Positions 32,207-40,723 of a DNA stretch of 45,874 nt are shown one piece after another. A program made the position numbers and the translations under genes. This stretch comes from CAZSAT01 sp964604675 (GTDB taxonomy: Bacteria; Myxococcota_A; UBA796; CAJQPC01). The notes below the pieces were generated by a model. It was given only the letters and a program-made list of their open reading frames with translations. It did no database searches and had not been told where the DNA came from. The DNA is taken from contig CAZSAT010000053.1 of NCBI GenBank assembly GCA_964604675.1, positions 1 to 45,874 of the forward strand. Direction: 5' to 3'. Numbering within the stretch: the stretch's first letter is position 1; each line of letters opens with the position of its first letter.

Positions 32207-34600
32207 GTGCTCGTCCTGACCCTGCTCTTCGCCTGCAACAAGGATGCCTCGGACACCGCGGTCACGGCCCCCGAGGACACGGCAACCCCCCAAGACACCG
32301 GCGGAGCGGCCGACGAGGACCTCGTCACGTCGGGGCCCGCGCTCCCCGACTGCACCCAGCAGGACGGCACCACGACCGCCGTCGCGCTGAGCGGGGTCCT
32401 GCTGACCCCGGAGGGCCCGGAAGCTGGCGTGGTCGTCTACGACACCAGCACTGGCCTGATCGACTGCGTCGGCAGCTGCGACACGTCCACGGCGCAGGTG
32501 ATCTGCACGGAGGGGGTGATCAGCCCAGGGCTCATCAACGCCCACGACCACCTCCAGTACAACGTGCTCGCGCCCTGGGAGCACGCCGACCTCTACGACG
32601 ACCGATACGACTGGCAGAGCGACGGCGACTACTGGGACTACCGGGAGGCCTACGACGCCATCGAGGACGAGCTGAACTGCGAGATCATGAAGTGGGCGGA
32701 GCTCCGCAACCTGGTCGGCGGCGCCACGGCGGCGGTGGGGAGCAGCGGCGGAAGTTGCATCGACATCCTCGTGCGGAACCTGGACGAAGACAGCGCCTCC
32801 CACGGCCTGAGCGACTGGTCGATGAGCTACTCCTCGGGCCGCGCCGAGTACGTGGACAGCGGCGACGGCAGCGCCTTCCAGGACGAGCTCGCCAACGGCT
32901 CCATCGAAGCCGTCGCGTACCACGTGGCCGAAGGCATCGGCGGTTCGGTGACCGACGAGATCGACCACATGGCGTCGGTCGGCATGGCTGGACCGGGCTT
33001 CTCGTACGTGCACGCCACCGACGCCACGCTCTCGCAGCTGGCGGCCATGGCGGAGGCCGGCACGTCGATCATCTGGAGTCCGCGATCCAACCTGGACCTG
33101 TACGCAGAGACGACCCCGGTCCAGCTCGCGTCCACGCTCGGCGTGCCGGTGGCCGTCGGCCCCGACTGGACCTGGTCGGGCTCCTACAACCCCCGCGAGG
33201 AGATCGCCTGCGTCGACACCTTCTTCCAGGCCGTCGGCACGCCGTGGTCCGATGTGGACGTGTGGGAGACCGTCACCTCCGATGCGAGCGCGGTGTTGGG
33301 CCTGGAAGGCCGACTCGGGAAGCTCGAGCGTGGCTACCACGCGGACATCGCGGTGTTCACGTGGTCCGCCACCCCCTACCGGAGCTTGATCGACGGCGAT
33401 CCGCAGGACACGCGCCTCGTGCTCGTCGGCGGCCAGGCCTTGTTCGGCGTGCCGGAGCTGGTCGACGCGCTCGCTGAGCAGCCGAGCTGGTGCGAGACCT
33501 TGGACGTGTGCGGTGAGGAGCGCTCCGTGTGCGTGAAGCAGGCCGAGAGCGGTGACGACGCGCAGACCCTCGCGGAGATCGAGCAGATCCTGGTCGACGG
33601 CCTGGCCGAGACGACCATGCCGCAGCACCTGGACTACGCCGGCGAGCTGTACGGCCTCTTCACGTGCGAGGACGAGCGCGTGGCGTGCGATCCGACGCTC
33701 CCGTCGACGGGCGACTCGGACGGCGACGGCATCGCCGACAGCGCGGACCTCTGCCCCGACGTGTACGACCCGCACCAGGGCGATCACGATCTCGACGGCG
33801 AGGGCGACAGCTGCGATCCCTGCCCACTCGCGCCGCTGACCAGCTGCGACCACGACCCCGAGGACATCGACGGGGACGGCGTGCGCTCCGACACCGACGT
33901 GTGCCCCTACCTCTACGACCCGGACCAGGCCGACAGCGACAGCGACGGGCACGGCGACAGCTGCGACGACTGCCCGGACCAGTCCAACCCCGGCGACATG
34001 GCCTGCCCGGGCAACGCCGTGAGCGTCCAGGTCATCGCCGACGAGGACCACGCGGACCATCCCGACGAGGGCGACCGCGTGCTGGTCAGCGGCCTGGTCG
34101 TGACCGGTGTCGCCGACAACGGCTTCTTCGCACAGGACGCGAGCCTGAGCGAGTACGCCGGGGTCTGGGTGTACGAGTCGGCCGGGGTCGACGTGGTGCT
34201 CGGGGACGTCGTCGACATCGACGGCACCTACGAGGAGTACAACGGCCTGGTGGAGATCCTGGACGCCACCTGGAACGTGACCGGCAAGGCCGCGCTCCCC
34301 GCACCGGTCGTGATCGACGCGGTGTGCGACGTCGGCGACGACGGCAAGCTCGCCGAGCGCTACGAAGCCATGCTCGCCACGGTGACGAACGTGACGGTCA
34401 GCCACGAGAACCCCGACACCCCGGACGACTACGGCACCTTCGAGGTCGACGACTGCCTCTACGTCGACGACACCCTTGGCCAGGACCACGAGCCGCACCC
34501 CGCCGAGGGCACCAGCTACGCCTCGATCACCGGGGTCCTGTCGGACGCCTACAGCCACCGTCGCATCCTTCCCCGCGAGGCCTCCGAGGTGGTGGAGTGA
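32207..34600 (+). CDS. Amidohydrolase lipoprotein with TSP3 repeats and OB-fold domain
   Basis: 797 aa. Signal MLVLTLLFAC (C10), then an Asp/Thr-rich linker. The amidohydrolase domain (about 50-460) has metal motifs LINAHDHLQYN (HxH), AYHVAEG, YVHATDA, SPRSNLDLYAE and VGPDWTWSG. Residues about 510-600 are thrombospondin type-3 calcium-binding repeats (DSDGDGIADSADLCPD, DIDGDGVRSDTDVCPY). Residues about 605-797 form an OB-fold region like that in secreted nucleases (RVLVSGLVVTGVADNGFFAQ, LGDVVDIDGTYEEYNGLVEI). Likely on the cell surface with Ca2+-stiffened linkers. The substrate is unknown. Coupled to the parvulin lipoprotein (GTGA). Confidence 0.8.
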   Translation: MLVLTLLFACNKDASDTAVTAPEDTATPQDTGGAADEDLVTSGPALPDCTQQDGTTTAVALSGVLLTPEGPEAGVVVYDTSTGLIDCVGSCDTSTAQVICTEGVISPGLINAHDHLQYNVLAPWEHADLYDDRYDWQSDGDYWDYREAYDAIEDELNCEIMKWAELRNLVGGATAAVGSSGGSCIDILVRNLDEDSASHGLSDWSMSYSSGRAEYVDSGDGSAFQDELANGSIEAVAYHVAEGIGGSVTDEIDHMASVGMAGPGFSYVHATDATLSQLAAMAEAGTSIIWSPRSNLDLYAETTPVQLASTLGVPVAVGPDWTWSGSYNPREEIACVDTFFQAVGTPWSDVDVWETVTSDASAVLGLEGRLGKLERGYHADIAVFTWSATPYRSLIDGDPQDTRLVLVGGQALFGVPELVDALAEQPSWCETLDVCGEERSVCVKQAESGDDAQTLAEIEQILVDGLAETTMPQHLDYAGELYGLFTCEDERVACDPTLPSTGDSDGDGIADSADLCPDVYDPHQGDHDLDGEGDSCDPCPLAPLTSCDHDPEDIDGDGVRSDTDVCPYLYDPDQADSDSDGHGDSCDDCPDQSNPGDMACPGNAVSVQVIADEDHADHPDEGDRVLVSGLVVTGVADNGFFAQDASLSEYAGVWVYESAGVDVVLGDVVDIDGTYEEYNGLVEILDATWNVTGKAALPAPVVIDAVCDVGDDGKLAERYEAMLATVTNVTVSHENPDTPDDYGTFEVDDCLYVDDTLGQDHEPHPAEGTSYASITGVLSDAYSHRRILPREASEVVE

Positions 34601-35370
34601 GCCTCGTCGTGATCTGGCTGGCGTGCGGTTCGGTCGATGGGCCGACCGTCGCGCCGGTGGCGTCGCCCGACGCGCCCGTGGACGGTCCTTCGGTCTACCT
34701 ACCGGAGCCCGACACTGTGGAACGCGTGGCGGCTCGTCACCTGCTCGTACCCTACGAGGGTGCCCTGGCCGCTCCCACGGGCGTGACCCGGACGAAGGAC
34801 GAGGCGCGCGCCGAGATCGCGGCGCTCCGCCAGCAGCTGCTCGCGGGGGCGGACTTCCACCAGCTCGCCCGTGAGCACTCGTCGGATGGAACGCGAGGTC
34901 GCGGTGGGTGGCTCGGCAGCTTCGAGCGTGGGACGATGGCCCCAGCGTTCGAGGACGCCCTCTGGCGCCTGCCGATCGGCGGGCTGTCCGAGCCGGTCGA
35001 GACGCCGTACGGCTTCCACCTGATCCTGCGCGAGCCGCTCGAGGAGGTGAAGCTCAGGCACATCCTCGTGCAACACCGTGACGTGCCACGGTCCACCGGC
35101 ACCGTGGTGGCCGACGACCGGAGCGTCGAGGAGGCCCGCGCGCTCGTCGAGCACGCGAGGTCCGAGGTGCTCGCCGGGCGCGCCTTCCGTGAGGTGGCCA
35201 TCGAGGTCGGTGGCACCGAGCTGGGTCGCCGCGGCGGCGAGGTGGGCTGGTTCTTCCTCGCAGAGCTCGGTGCCGACTTCGACGAGGCGGTGGCCGACCT
35301 CGAGCCCGGTGAGGTCAGCGAGGTGATCGAGACCCCCCTCGGCTTCCACCTCGTGGAGCGCGTCGAGTAG
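34597..35370 (+). CDS. Double-parvulin (PpiC-type) peptidyl-prolyl isomerase lipoprotein
   Basis: 257 aa, GTG coupled to the amidohydrolase. Lipoprotein signal MSLVVIWLAC (C10). Two parvulin domains: about 45-145 (VAARHLLVPYEG, FHQLAREHSSDG, GGWLGSFERGTMAPAFEDAL, TPYGFHLILR) and about 148-257 (KLRHILVQHRD, GGEVGWFFLAEL, TPLGFHLVERVE). Parvulins speed cis-trans proline isomerisation and help outer-membrane or secreted proteins fold. Being coupled to the large Ca2+-repeat lipoprotein, it may help that protein fold. Converges on the metallophosphoesterase with a 4-bp gap. Confidence 0.88.
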   Translation: MSLVVIWLACGSVDGPTVAPVASPDAPVDGPSVYLPEPDTVERVAARHLLVPYEGALAAPTGVTRTKDEARAEIAALRQQLLAGADFHQLAREHSSDGTRGRGGWLGSFERGTMAPAFEDALWRLPIGGLSEPVETPYGFHLILREPLEEVKLRHILVQHRDVPRSTGTVVADDRSVEEARALVEHARSEVLAGRAFREVAIEVGGTELGRRGGEVGWFFLAELGADFDEAVADLEPGEVSEVIETPLGFHLVERVE

Positions 35371-35374
35371 CCCT

Positions 35375-36220
35375 TCAGCGGTGCCAGACCGTGTGAGGGC
35401 TGTGCTCAGCGGCGCCGGGCAGCACCTCGCGCAGGTACGCATCGAGCGGCTTGTCGGCCATCCAGTGCCGCGGATAGCCCAACGCGACCTCTTCGAAGCG
35501 AACGCCGTCGCGCCAGTCGGTGGCACGCATGTGGAGGTGACCGTGCACCGCCGCCAGCACGTCGTACCGGAGGTGCCAGTCAGCGGTTCTCGCGGTGCCG
35601 CACCAGGGCGCGTAGCGTGCGACGCGGGGGGGGAAGCGCACCAGATCGCGGCGCCATGGCCAGTGGTTCACCAGCACGAACCGTTCGCCAGCGTGCTCGG
35701 CGAGCCGCGCCTCGGTGATGGTCACGCGGGCGTCGCACCAGGCATCCCTGCTCTCGTGTGGGGCATGCCCGAGCAGGCGCTCGTCCATCGCGACGATCCC
35801 CCCGTCTCGCGCCCAGGCCAGCACGCCCTCGCGGCTCACGTGCGTGGGTCGGTAGCTGTAGTCGTAGAGCAGGAAGCAGAGCGCGATCCGCGCCGGACCA
35901 CCCTCCCCGTCGAAGCGCGTCCAGGGGTCGTCCGGCGTCTGCACGCCGTGCTGTCGCCCGAGGGCGACCAGCTGGGCGTACCGCGCCTCCCCGGAGGGCT
36001 CACCTGGCCGACTCCAGAGCTCGTGGTTGCCCGGCACCCAGCCCACCCACGCGAAGCGCGAGGCCAGCTGGTCGAAGCACCAGCCGATCTGCTCGAGGGT
36101 GTCGCCGACGTCGCCCGCGACGATCAGCCAGTCGTCCGGGTAGCTCCCCAGCTCGAGCACGGCCTGGCGGTTGGCTGCATGGCCGACGTGGAGGTCGGAC
36201 ACCGCGAGGAGACGCGGCAC
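35375..36220 (-). CDS. Metallophosphoesterase
   Basis: 281 aa; GTG start shares one base with the upstream TAG. Calcineurin-like phosphoesterase motifs in order: D9-L-H11 (SDLHVGH), G36-D-V-G-D40, GNHE (64-67), VNHWPW, and GHLHMRATDW. These bind two metals for hydrolysis of a phosphomono- or diester. No signal peptide, so cytosolic. The substrate is unknown. Downstream partner of the thioredoxin lipoprotein in a two-gene unit. Confidence 0.88.
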   Translation of the reverse strand: MPRLLAVSDLHVGHAANRQAVLELGSYPDDWLIVAGDVGDTLEQIGWCFDQLASRFAWVGWVPGNHELWSRPGEPSGEARYAQLVALGRQHGVQTPDDPWTRFDGEGGPARIALCFLLYDYSYRPTHVSREGVLAWARDGGIVAMDERLLGHAPHESRDAWCDARVTITEARLAEHAGERFVLVNHWPWRRDLVRFPPRVARYAPWCGTARTADWHLRYDVLAAVHGHLHMRATDWRDGVRFEEVALGYPRHWMADKPLDAYLREVLPGAAEHSPHTVWHR

Positions 36221-36813
36221 TACTCGCTGGCGAGCACAGCGTCGACCGCTGCACGGATGGCGTCGTCGTAGGGCTCGACGTCGTCCTGGCGCACCGTCAT
36301 GGTGCGATCGACGACCAGGATCCGCGGCCAGCTCTGCTCGGGCTCGATCTGGTACGCCCAGCCATCGACATCGGCCAGCACCGGAGCGGTGATGCCGAAG
36401 CTGTCCTTCCAATAGGTCACGTCTTCCGCGCTCATCTCGCTGTACGTCAGGTTCTCGGGGAGCAGCGTGACGTACACCACGTCGTCCGCCAGGTAGTGCT
36501 GGTAGGTCTCCTCCAGATCCTGCGCGAGGGTCTGGCACGGCCCGCACCACATCGTCGAGACGTCCAGCACCACGACCTTGCCGTAGAACTGCCACAGGCA
36601 GACTTCGTCCCAGGCTTCGTCGTAGCCACGCACGTCCTCGGCCACGTCGCCCGCGCCGAAGCCCTCCGCGCTCAGGGCGTCCGGGACCTCACCCAGTGAC
36701 CAGCCGTTGTCGGCGCAGCTCCAGGCGGCGCCGGACGACGCGGTGTCGTCGTCGGTGGTGTCGGGACTGTAGAAGCGCGGGGGATCGCAGGCCAACGACA
36801 GGATGAGCATCAT
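36220..36813 (-). CDS. Thioredoxin-fold (TlpA-like) lipoprotein
   Basis: 197 aa, ATG (36813, or 36810 in frame). Signal MMLILSLAC (lipobox SLAC, C9), among the shortest here. Asp/Thr linker, then a thioredoxin-like domain (about 75-197) with redox motif C90-G-P-C93 in VSTMWCGPCQ, FGITAPVLADVDG and a cis-Pro candidate in SWPRILVVD. Likely a periplasmic disulfide reductase or cytochrome-maturation-type protein. Two extra Cys pairs (WSCADNGW, EVCLWQ) could be disulfide-bonded. Diverges from gshA. Confidence 0.82.
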   Translation of the reverse strand: MMLILSLACDPPRFYSPDTTDDDTASSGAAWSCADNGWSLGEVPDALSAEGFGAGDVAEDVRGYDEAWDEVCLWQFYGKVVVLDVSTMWCGPCQTLAQDLEETYQHYLADDVVYVTLLPENLTYSEMSAEDVTYWKDSFGITAPVLADVDGWAYQIEPEQSWPRILVVDRTMTVRQDDVEPYDDAIRAAVDAVLASE

Positions 36814-36828
36814 GCCTCGGAATGTAAC

Positions 36829-36846
36829 GAGCCCGGACGGGGGCTC
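36829..36846. promoter_or_regulatory. Inverted repeat in the thioredoxin-gshA divergent region
   Basis: GAGCCC-N6-GGGCTC, a perfect 6-bp arm palindrome inside the 79-bp gap between divergent starts 36813 and 36893. It could be an operator shared by both redox-related genes. TACATTCC (36826-36819, minus) lies 5 nt before ATG 36813, like the TAnGCTCC motif. Confidence 0.3.
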
Positions 36847-36892
36847 TCTGACGACCTTGACGATTCCGGCCCAGGGCGTGAAGTTTCGCCCC

Positions 36893-38194
36893 GTGTCGCT
36901 GACCAGGACGAGTCTCGTCGAACGCTTCTCGAGCTATGGCTCGCCGCGCGACACGTGGCGGGTCGGCGGCGAGTTCGAGCGCATCGGTGTGCGCCCCGAC
37001 GGCGCAGCCGTGCCGTATGGCGGCGAAAACGGGATCCGGCGCGTGCTGGAGCTCTTGGCGGAGCGCTACGACTGGGCGCCAGTCCACGAGGGGGAGGCGT
37101 TGATCGCGCTCAGCCGCCGGGGCGCGTCCATCACCCTGGAGCCCGGTGGCCAGGTGGAGCTGAGTGGCGCTCCTCACGTTCGGCTCGCGGAGGTGGCCGC
37201 CGAGGCTCAGGAGAACCTCACCGAGATCACGGCGGTCGGCGACGAGCTGGGCATCTGCTGGGTCGCGGTGGGCGTGCACCCTGTGGCGTCGGTGGACGAG
37301 GTCGAGTGGGTGCCGAAGAGCCGGTACGTGGTGATGCGGGAGCACCTCGGCGCGGTGGGTGCGCTCGCGCACACGATGATGAAGGCGACGTCCAGCTTCC
37401 AGGCGAACTTCGACTACGCCGACGAGGAAGATTGCGCCCGAAAGGTCGAGACCATGCTCGCCCTGGCGCCCTTGACGACGGCCATGTTCGCCAACTCGCC
37501 GCTCGTGGGGGGGCGCGACTCCGGCTTCGCGAGCTACCGCGGCCACGTCTGGACCCGGACCGACCCCGCGCGCTGTGGGGTGCCGCTCGAGAGGTACAGC
37601 CACGGCGCCTGGGTAGACTACCTGCTCGACACCCCCTTGCTGTTCCTGACCGAGCAGAACGGCCGCTACGTGCCGGGTGCGGGCCGCACGTTCCGAGACC
37701 TGCTGCGCGACGGTCACCAGGGCAGGCGGCCCACGTGGGAAGACTGGGAGATCCATCAGACGTCGGTGTTCCCCGAGGTCCGTGTCAAGCGCACGGTGGA
37801 GATTCGCGGCGCGGACGCGGTGGAGCTCCCGCTCGCCGTCGCGGGCATCGCCGCCTGGACAGGGGTGCTCTACAGCGCCAACGCACTCGCCGACGCCGGC
37901 GACCTCGCTGCGGAGCTGAAGCGCTACGGAGAGGCCGACGAGCGGTTCGCCGCCGCCATCCGTCGGGGTCTTGCCGCCGACGTGGGCGGTCGTTCGCTGG
38001 CGGCGTGGGCACGAGACTTCGTGGCCATCGCCGCCCGAGGGCTGGGAGACCTCCCCGTGGCCGAGGACGCAGCCCTGCTCGACCCCCTGGCCGACCTGGT
38101 GCAGCGAGGTGAGAGCCCGGCGGTGGCCACGCGCGCTCTCTTCGAGTCGGCTTCGAGCGTCGAAGCGCTGGTGGAAGGCCTGCGCTACCGCTGA
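36893..38194 (+). CDS. gshA: Glutamate-cysteine ligase, plant/proteobacterial (GCS2-like) type
   Basis: 433 aa from GTG 36893. Earlier in-frame starts (36803, 36812) would run through the divergent promoter, and family proteins begin just before LVERF. Motifs: RDTWRVGGEFERIGV, TLEPGGQVELSGAPH, MKATSSFQANFDYADEEDC, MFANSPLVGGRDSGFASYRG. Joins glutamate and cysteine with ATP, the first step to glutathione. No gshB next to it. An EgtA-like role is less likely by motif. Converges on the rlmB-like gene (10 bp overlap). Confidence 0.9.
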   Translation: MSLTRTSLVERFSSYGSPRDTWRVGGEFERIGVRPDGAAVPYGGENGIRRVLELLAERYDWAPVHEGEALIALSRRGASITLEPGGQVELSGAPHVRLAEVAAEAQENLTEITAVGDELGICWVAVGVHPVASVDEVEWVPKSRYVVMREHLGAVGALAHTMMKATSSFQANFDYADEEDCARKVETMLALAPLTTAMFANSPLVGGRDSGFASYRGHVWTRTDPARCGVPLERYSHGAWVDYLLDTPLLFLTEQNGRYVPGAGRTFRDLLRDGHQGRRPTWEDWEIHQTSVFPEVRVKRTVEIRGADAVELPLAVAGIAAWTGVLYSANALADAGDLAAELKRYGEADERFAAAIRRGLAADVGGRSLAAWARDFVAIAARGLGDLPVAEDAALLDPLADLVQRGESPAVATRALFESASSVEALVEGLRYR

Positions 38195-38920
38195 GCGACC
38201 TGCCTGACGCGCTCGAACAGGAGCACACCCGCGGTCACCGAGACGTTCAAGCTCTGAAGATCACCCGCCAGCGGAATGCCGACGATCGCGTCGCAGCGCT
38301 TCCTGAGCGCCTTGGACAACCCCTTGGACTCGCCACCGAGCACGATCGCGATCGGGCCTGTCATGTCGACGTCCCAGGGGGCTGCGCCGTCCATGTCGGC
38401 GCCGACGATGCGCAGGCCGGCGCGCTGGGCCAGCTTCAGCGCCGACGACAGGCCCTCTCGAATCACGGGGACCTCTTCCACGCCACCCATCGACACACGC
38501 GCGGCCACGGGCGTCACACCCTTTCCGCGCTGGGTCGGGATCACGAGCCCATGCACCCCCGCGCCCAGCGCCGAGCGCAACACCGCCCCCAGGTTGTGCT
38601 CGTAGGACAGCTCGTCCGCGACCACGAAGAAGGGCTCCTCGCCCTGCTCGAAGACCGCGTCCATGCGTGCCGAGAAGCTCCAGTGCTCGAGCTCGTCGAC
38701 CTCCGCGATCACGCCGTTGTGCACCCCCGTGGTGCACCGTCGGTCCAGGAAGCGGCGCTCGACGTGCTCCAGGCGAACCCCCTGCTCCTCGGCAAGCCGC
38801 CGGATCGCGCGGAGACGCGGCTCGGGACGCGCGCGTTCGTCCAGCCACACCCTTCGCACCCGCCGGCGCTGCCGACAGCGCCTCGAGCACGGGGTTTCGT
38901 CCCTCCAGCTGCTCGCTCAC
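38185..38920 (-). pseudogene. rlmB: TrmH/RlmB-family rRNA 2'-O-methyltransferase with apparent 1-base frameshift
   Basis: The N-terminus (GTG 38920, coupled by GTGA to the upstream phoH stop) reads MSEQLEGRNPVLEALSAAPA in one frame. The rest, RRVWLDERARPEPRLRAIRR to the end, lies in another frame open from GTG 38859. Removing one base of the CCC at 38859-38861 would join them into a typical RlmB of about 245 aa. The SPOUT domain is intact: ELSYEHNLGAVLRSALGAG, GPIAIVLGGESKGLSKALRK, IPLAGDLQSLNVSVTAG. This is either a real frameshift or an assembly error. A shortened protein from 38859 (224 aa) may still be made. Confidence 0.8.
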
Positions 38921-40272
38921 AGCAGCTCGGCCGCCTGCTCGGCGAGGGGGCTGCGTTCGCCCTTGCGCAGCGTCACGTGCCCCGCGATGTCCGAGTGGCG
39001 GAAGCGCTCCACGACGTAGGTCAGGCCATTGGACGTCGCGTCGACGTAGGGGTTGTCGATCTGGGCCGGGTCGCCGGTGAGGATGACCTTGGTCCCCTCA
39101 CCCGCACGGGTGATGACCGTCTTGACCTCGTGCGGTGTGAGGTTCTGGGCTTCGTCGATCACCACGAACTGCTGGGGCAGCGAGCGGCCGCGGATGTAGG
39201 TCAGCGGCTCCACCTCGAGGATGCCCTGGTCCAGCAGCGCCTGGTACCCCGGGGGACCCCGCCGGTTGCGCTCGAGGTCACCCGCAGGCCCCGTCGACAC
39301 CAGGATCTCCAGGTTGTCGAAGATCGGCTTCATCCACGGGTTGAGCTTCTCACCCACGTCGCCGGGCAGAAACCCGATGTCCTTGCCCAGCGGAAAGATC
39401 GGACGGGCCACGAGCAGGCGCCGGTAGAGCTGTTCGTCGGCCACCTTCTGGAGCCCGCACGCGATCGCCATCAGGGTCTTCCCGGTGCCCGCCATGCCGT
39501 CGATGGTGACGAGCTGCACGCTGTCGTCGAGCAACAGCTCCAGCGCGAACAGCTGCTCCTTGTTGCGTGCGCGAATGCCCCACACGCCCTCCTTGTGGCG
39601 TCCGACCAGCTTCAGGCGCCCCTTCTTGGCCTGGTACCGGGCCATCGCGCTGTGCTTCTCGGAGCCATCGGCGGTGAGCAGGAGGAACTGGTTCGGATGG
39701 ATCTCCGGCGGCGCCTCGAAGGGCAACCACCCACGGCTGTAGAGGTCGTCGACCTTGGCCGGGTCGACCGACAGGTTCGTGACGCCCTGGTACCGCTCGA
39801 CCACCTCGACGTGGGCGTGCATGTAGTCCTCGGCGTGCAACCCGAGGGCGTCCGCCTTCAAGCGCATGTTGGTGTCGCGGGTGACCAGCACGACGGGCTG
39901 TCCCCGCTCCTGGTGGAGGACCTGCACCGTGCGGAGGATGAGGTTGTCGTTGCTCGGCGGTCCGAAGCCCTTGGGCAGCTCACCCGAGGGAGCGAGCACG
40001 ACGCGCAGGGTGCCCCCGCCAGGCAGCGACACCCCCTCGGACAGAGACCCCTGAGCCCGGAGGCGGTCGAGGGTGCGCGAGGTCACGCGAGCGTTCCGGC
40101 CGGTCTCGTCGACGCCCTTCTTGAAGCGGTCGACCTCCTCGATCACGATGATCGGGACGATGACGTCGTGTTCATGGAAGACGAACAGCGCGTTCGGGTC
40201 GTAGAGAAGGACATTGGTGTCCAGGACGAAGGCGTGCTTGCCCTCGCGGTTGTGGACCAGCGTTTCGACCAC
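38917..40272 (-). CDS. PIN-PhoH family ATPase (PhoH2-like)
   Basis: 451 aa, GTG. PIN domain about 12-150 with acidic residues in VLDTNVLLYDP, VIEEVDRFKK and LVTRDTNMRLKADALGL. PhoH helicase/ATPase domain about 235-440 with Walker A GMAGTGKT, ARPIFPLGKDIGFLPG, Walker B QFVVIDEAQN and VILTGDPAQIDNPYVD. PhoH2 proteins couple RNA unwinding to RNA cleavage. Here there is no antitoxin-like small gene upstream, so a housekeeping RNA role seems likelier than toxin-antitoxin. Followed by the rlmB-like gene (coupled), which supports RNA biology. Confidence 0.92.
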   Translation of the reverse strand: MVETLVHNREGKHAFVLDTNVLLYDPNALFVFHEHDVIVPIIVIEEVDRFKKGVDETGRNARVTSRTLDRLRAQGSLSEGVSLPGGGTLRVVLAPSGELPKGFGPPSNDNLILRTVQVLHQERGQPVVLVTRDTNMRLKADALGLHAEDYMHAHVEVVERYQGVTNLSVDPAKVDDLYSRGWLPFEAPPEIHPNQFLLLTADGSEKHSAMARYQAKKGRLKLVGRHKEGVWGIRARNKEQLFALELLLDDSVQLVTIDGMAGTGKTLMAIACGLQKVADEQLYRRLLVARPIFPLGKDIGFLPGDVGEKLNPWMKPIFDNLEILVSTGPAGDLERNRRGPPGYQALLDQGILEVEPLTYIRGRSLPQQFVVIDEAQNLTPHEVKTVITRAGEGTKVILTGDPAQIDNPYVDATSNGLTYVVERFRHSDIAGHVTLRKGERSPLAEQAAELL

Positions 40273-40383
40273 GATGTACCCAGGGGATGGGGGAAGAGAG
40301 CGGCACGACGGCCACTCGGGGGGAGGACACTTGACGCGTCCAGACAGAGCCTATCGCATGTCGGCCCTGCCGAACCCCTCCTT
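40273..40383 (-). promoter_or_regulatory. Leader/promoter region of phoH
   Basis: 111 bp. A perfect hairpin TCGGC-CCT-GCCGA (40361-40373) follows the IHF stop and might end that transcript, although there is no T-run. TAGGCTCT (40353-40346, minus) matches the TAnGCTC motif and would give about a 65-nt leader to phoH. Confidence 0.3.
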
Positions 40384-40665
40384 CTACCCGTCGCCGTTCA
40401 CGCGGGCGTGCAACGCCTTGCCCACGCGGAACACAGGAAGCACCTTGGGCTGCACCTCGATGGCCTCGCTCGTCTTGGGGTTCCGCCCTGTGTAGCCAGG
40501 GTAGTAGCGCGTGGAGAAGGTGCCGAAGCCACGCAGCTCGATGCGCTCTCCGCCGCAGAGGGCGTCGCGCATGCTGTCGAAGATCAGGTTGACCACCTCC
40601 TCCGCGGTGCGACGCGGGAGCTGACGCTGTTCGGCGAGCCGATCGATGATCTCGGACTTGGTCAT
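40384..40665 (-). CDS. ihfB: HU/IHF family DNA-binding protein, IHF-beta-like
   Basis: 93 aa. Starts MTKSEIIDRLAEQRQLPRRT, close to IhfB. The core GGERIELRGFGTFSTRYYPG and GRNPKTSEAIEVQPK carries the Pro-bearing beta-arm that bends DNA. Nucleoid-associated architectural protein. GAGGA lies 7 nt before ATG. It could be a homodimeric HU-like form; the partner subunit is not in the window. Confidence 0.92.
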   Translation of the reverse strand: MTKSEIIDRLAEQRQLPRRTAEEVVNLIFDSMRDALCGGERIELRGFGTFSTRYYPGYTGRNPKTSEAIEVQPKVLPVFRVGKALHARVNGDG

Positions 40666-40676
40666 GCAGCGATCCT

Positions 40677-40702
40677 CAGAAAGGCCTGCGGAACCAGGCT
40701 CT
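40677..40702 (-). terminator. Candidate weak terminator after secF
   Basis: On the minus strand GCCTG-N6-CAGGC (40699-40684) is followed by CTTTCT, between the secF stop and ihfB start. Short stem and few T residues, so weak evidence. Confidence 0.3.
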
Positions 40703-40723
40703 TAGCGAGATGTGCTCAGCCGG

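Noticed and set aside
36803..36892. gshA start at ATG 36803 or 36812
   Set aside because: Would overlap the thioredoxin gene start and add residues not seen in the family; GTG 36893 fits.
38917..40272. PIN-PhoH as a toxin-antitoxin (PhoAT) locus
   Set aside because: No small upstream overlapping antitoxin gene; the neighbours are housekeeping genes.
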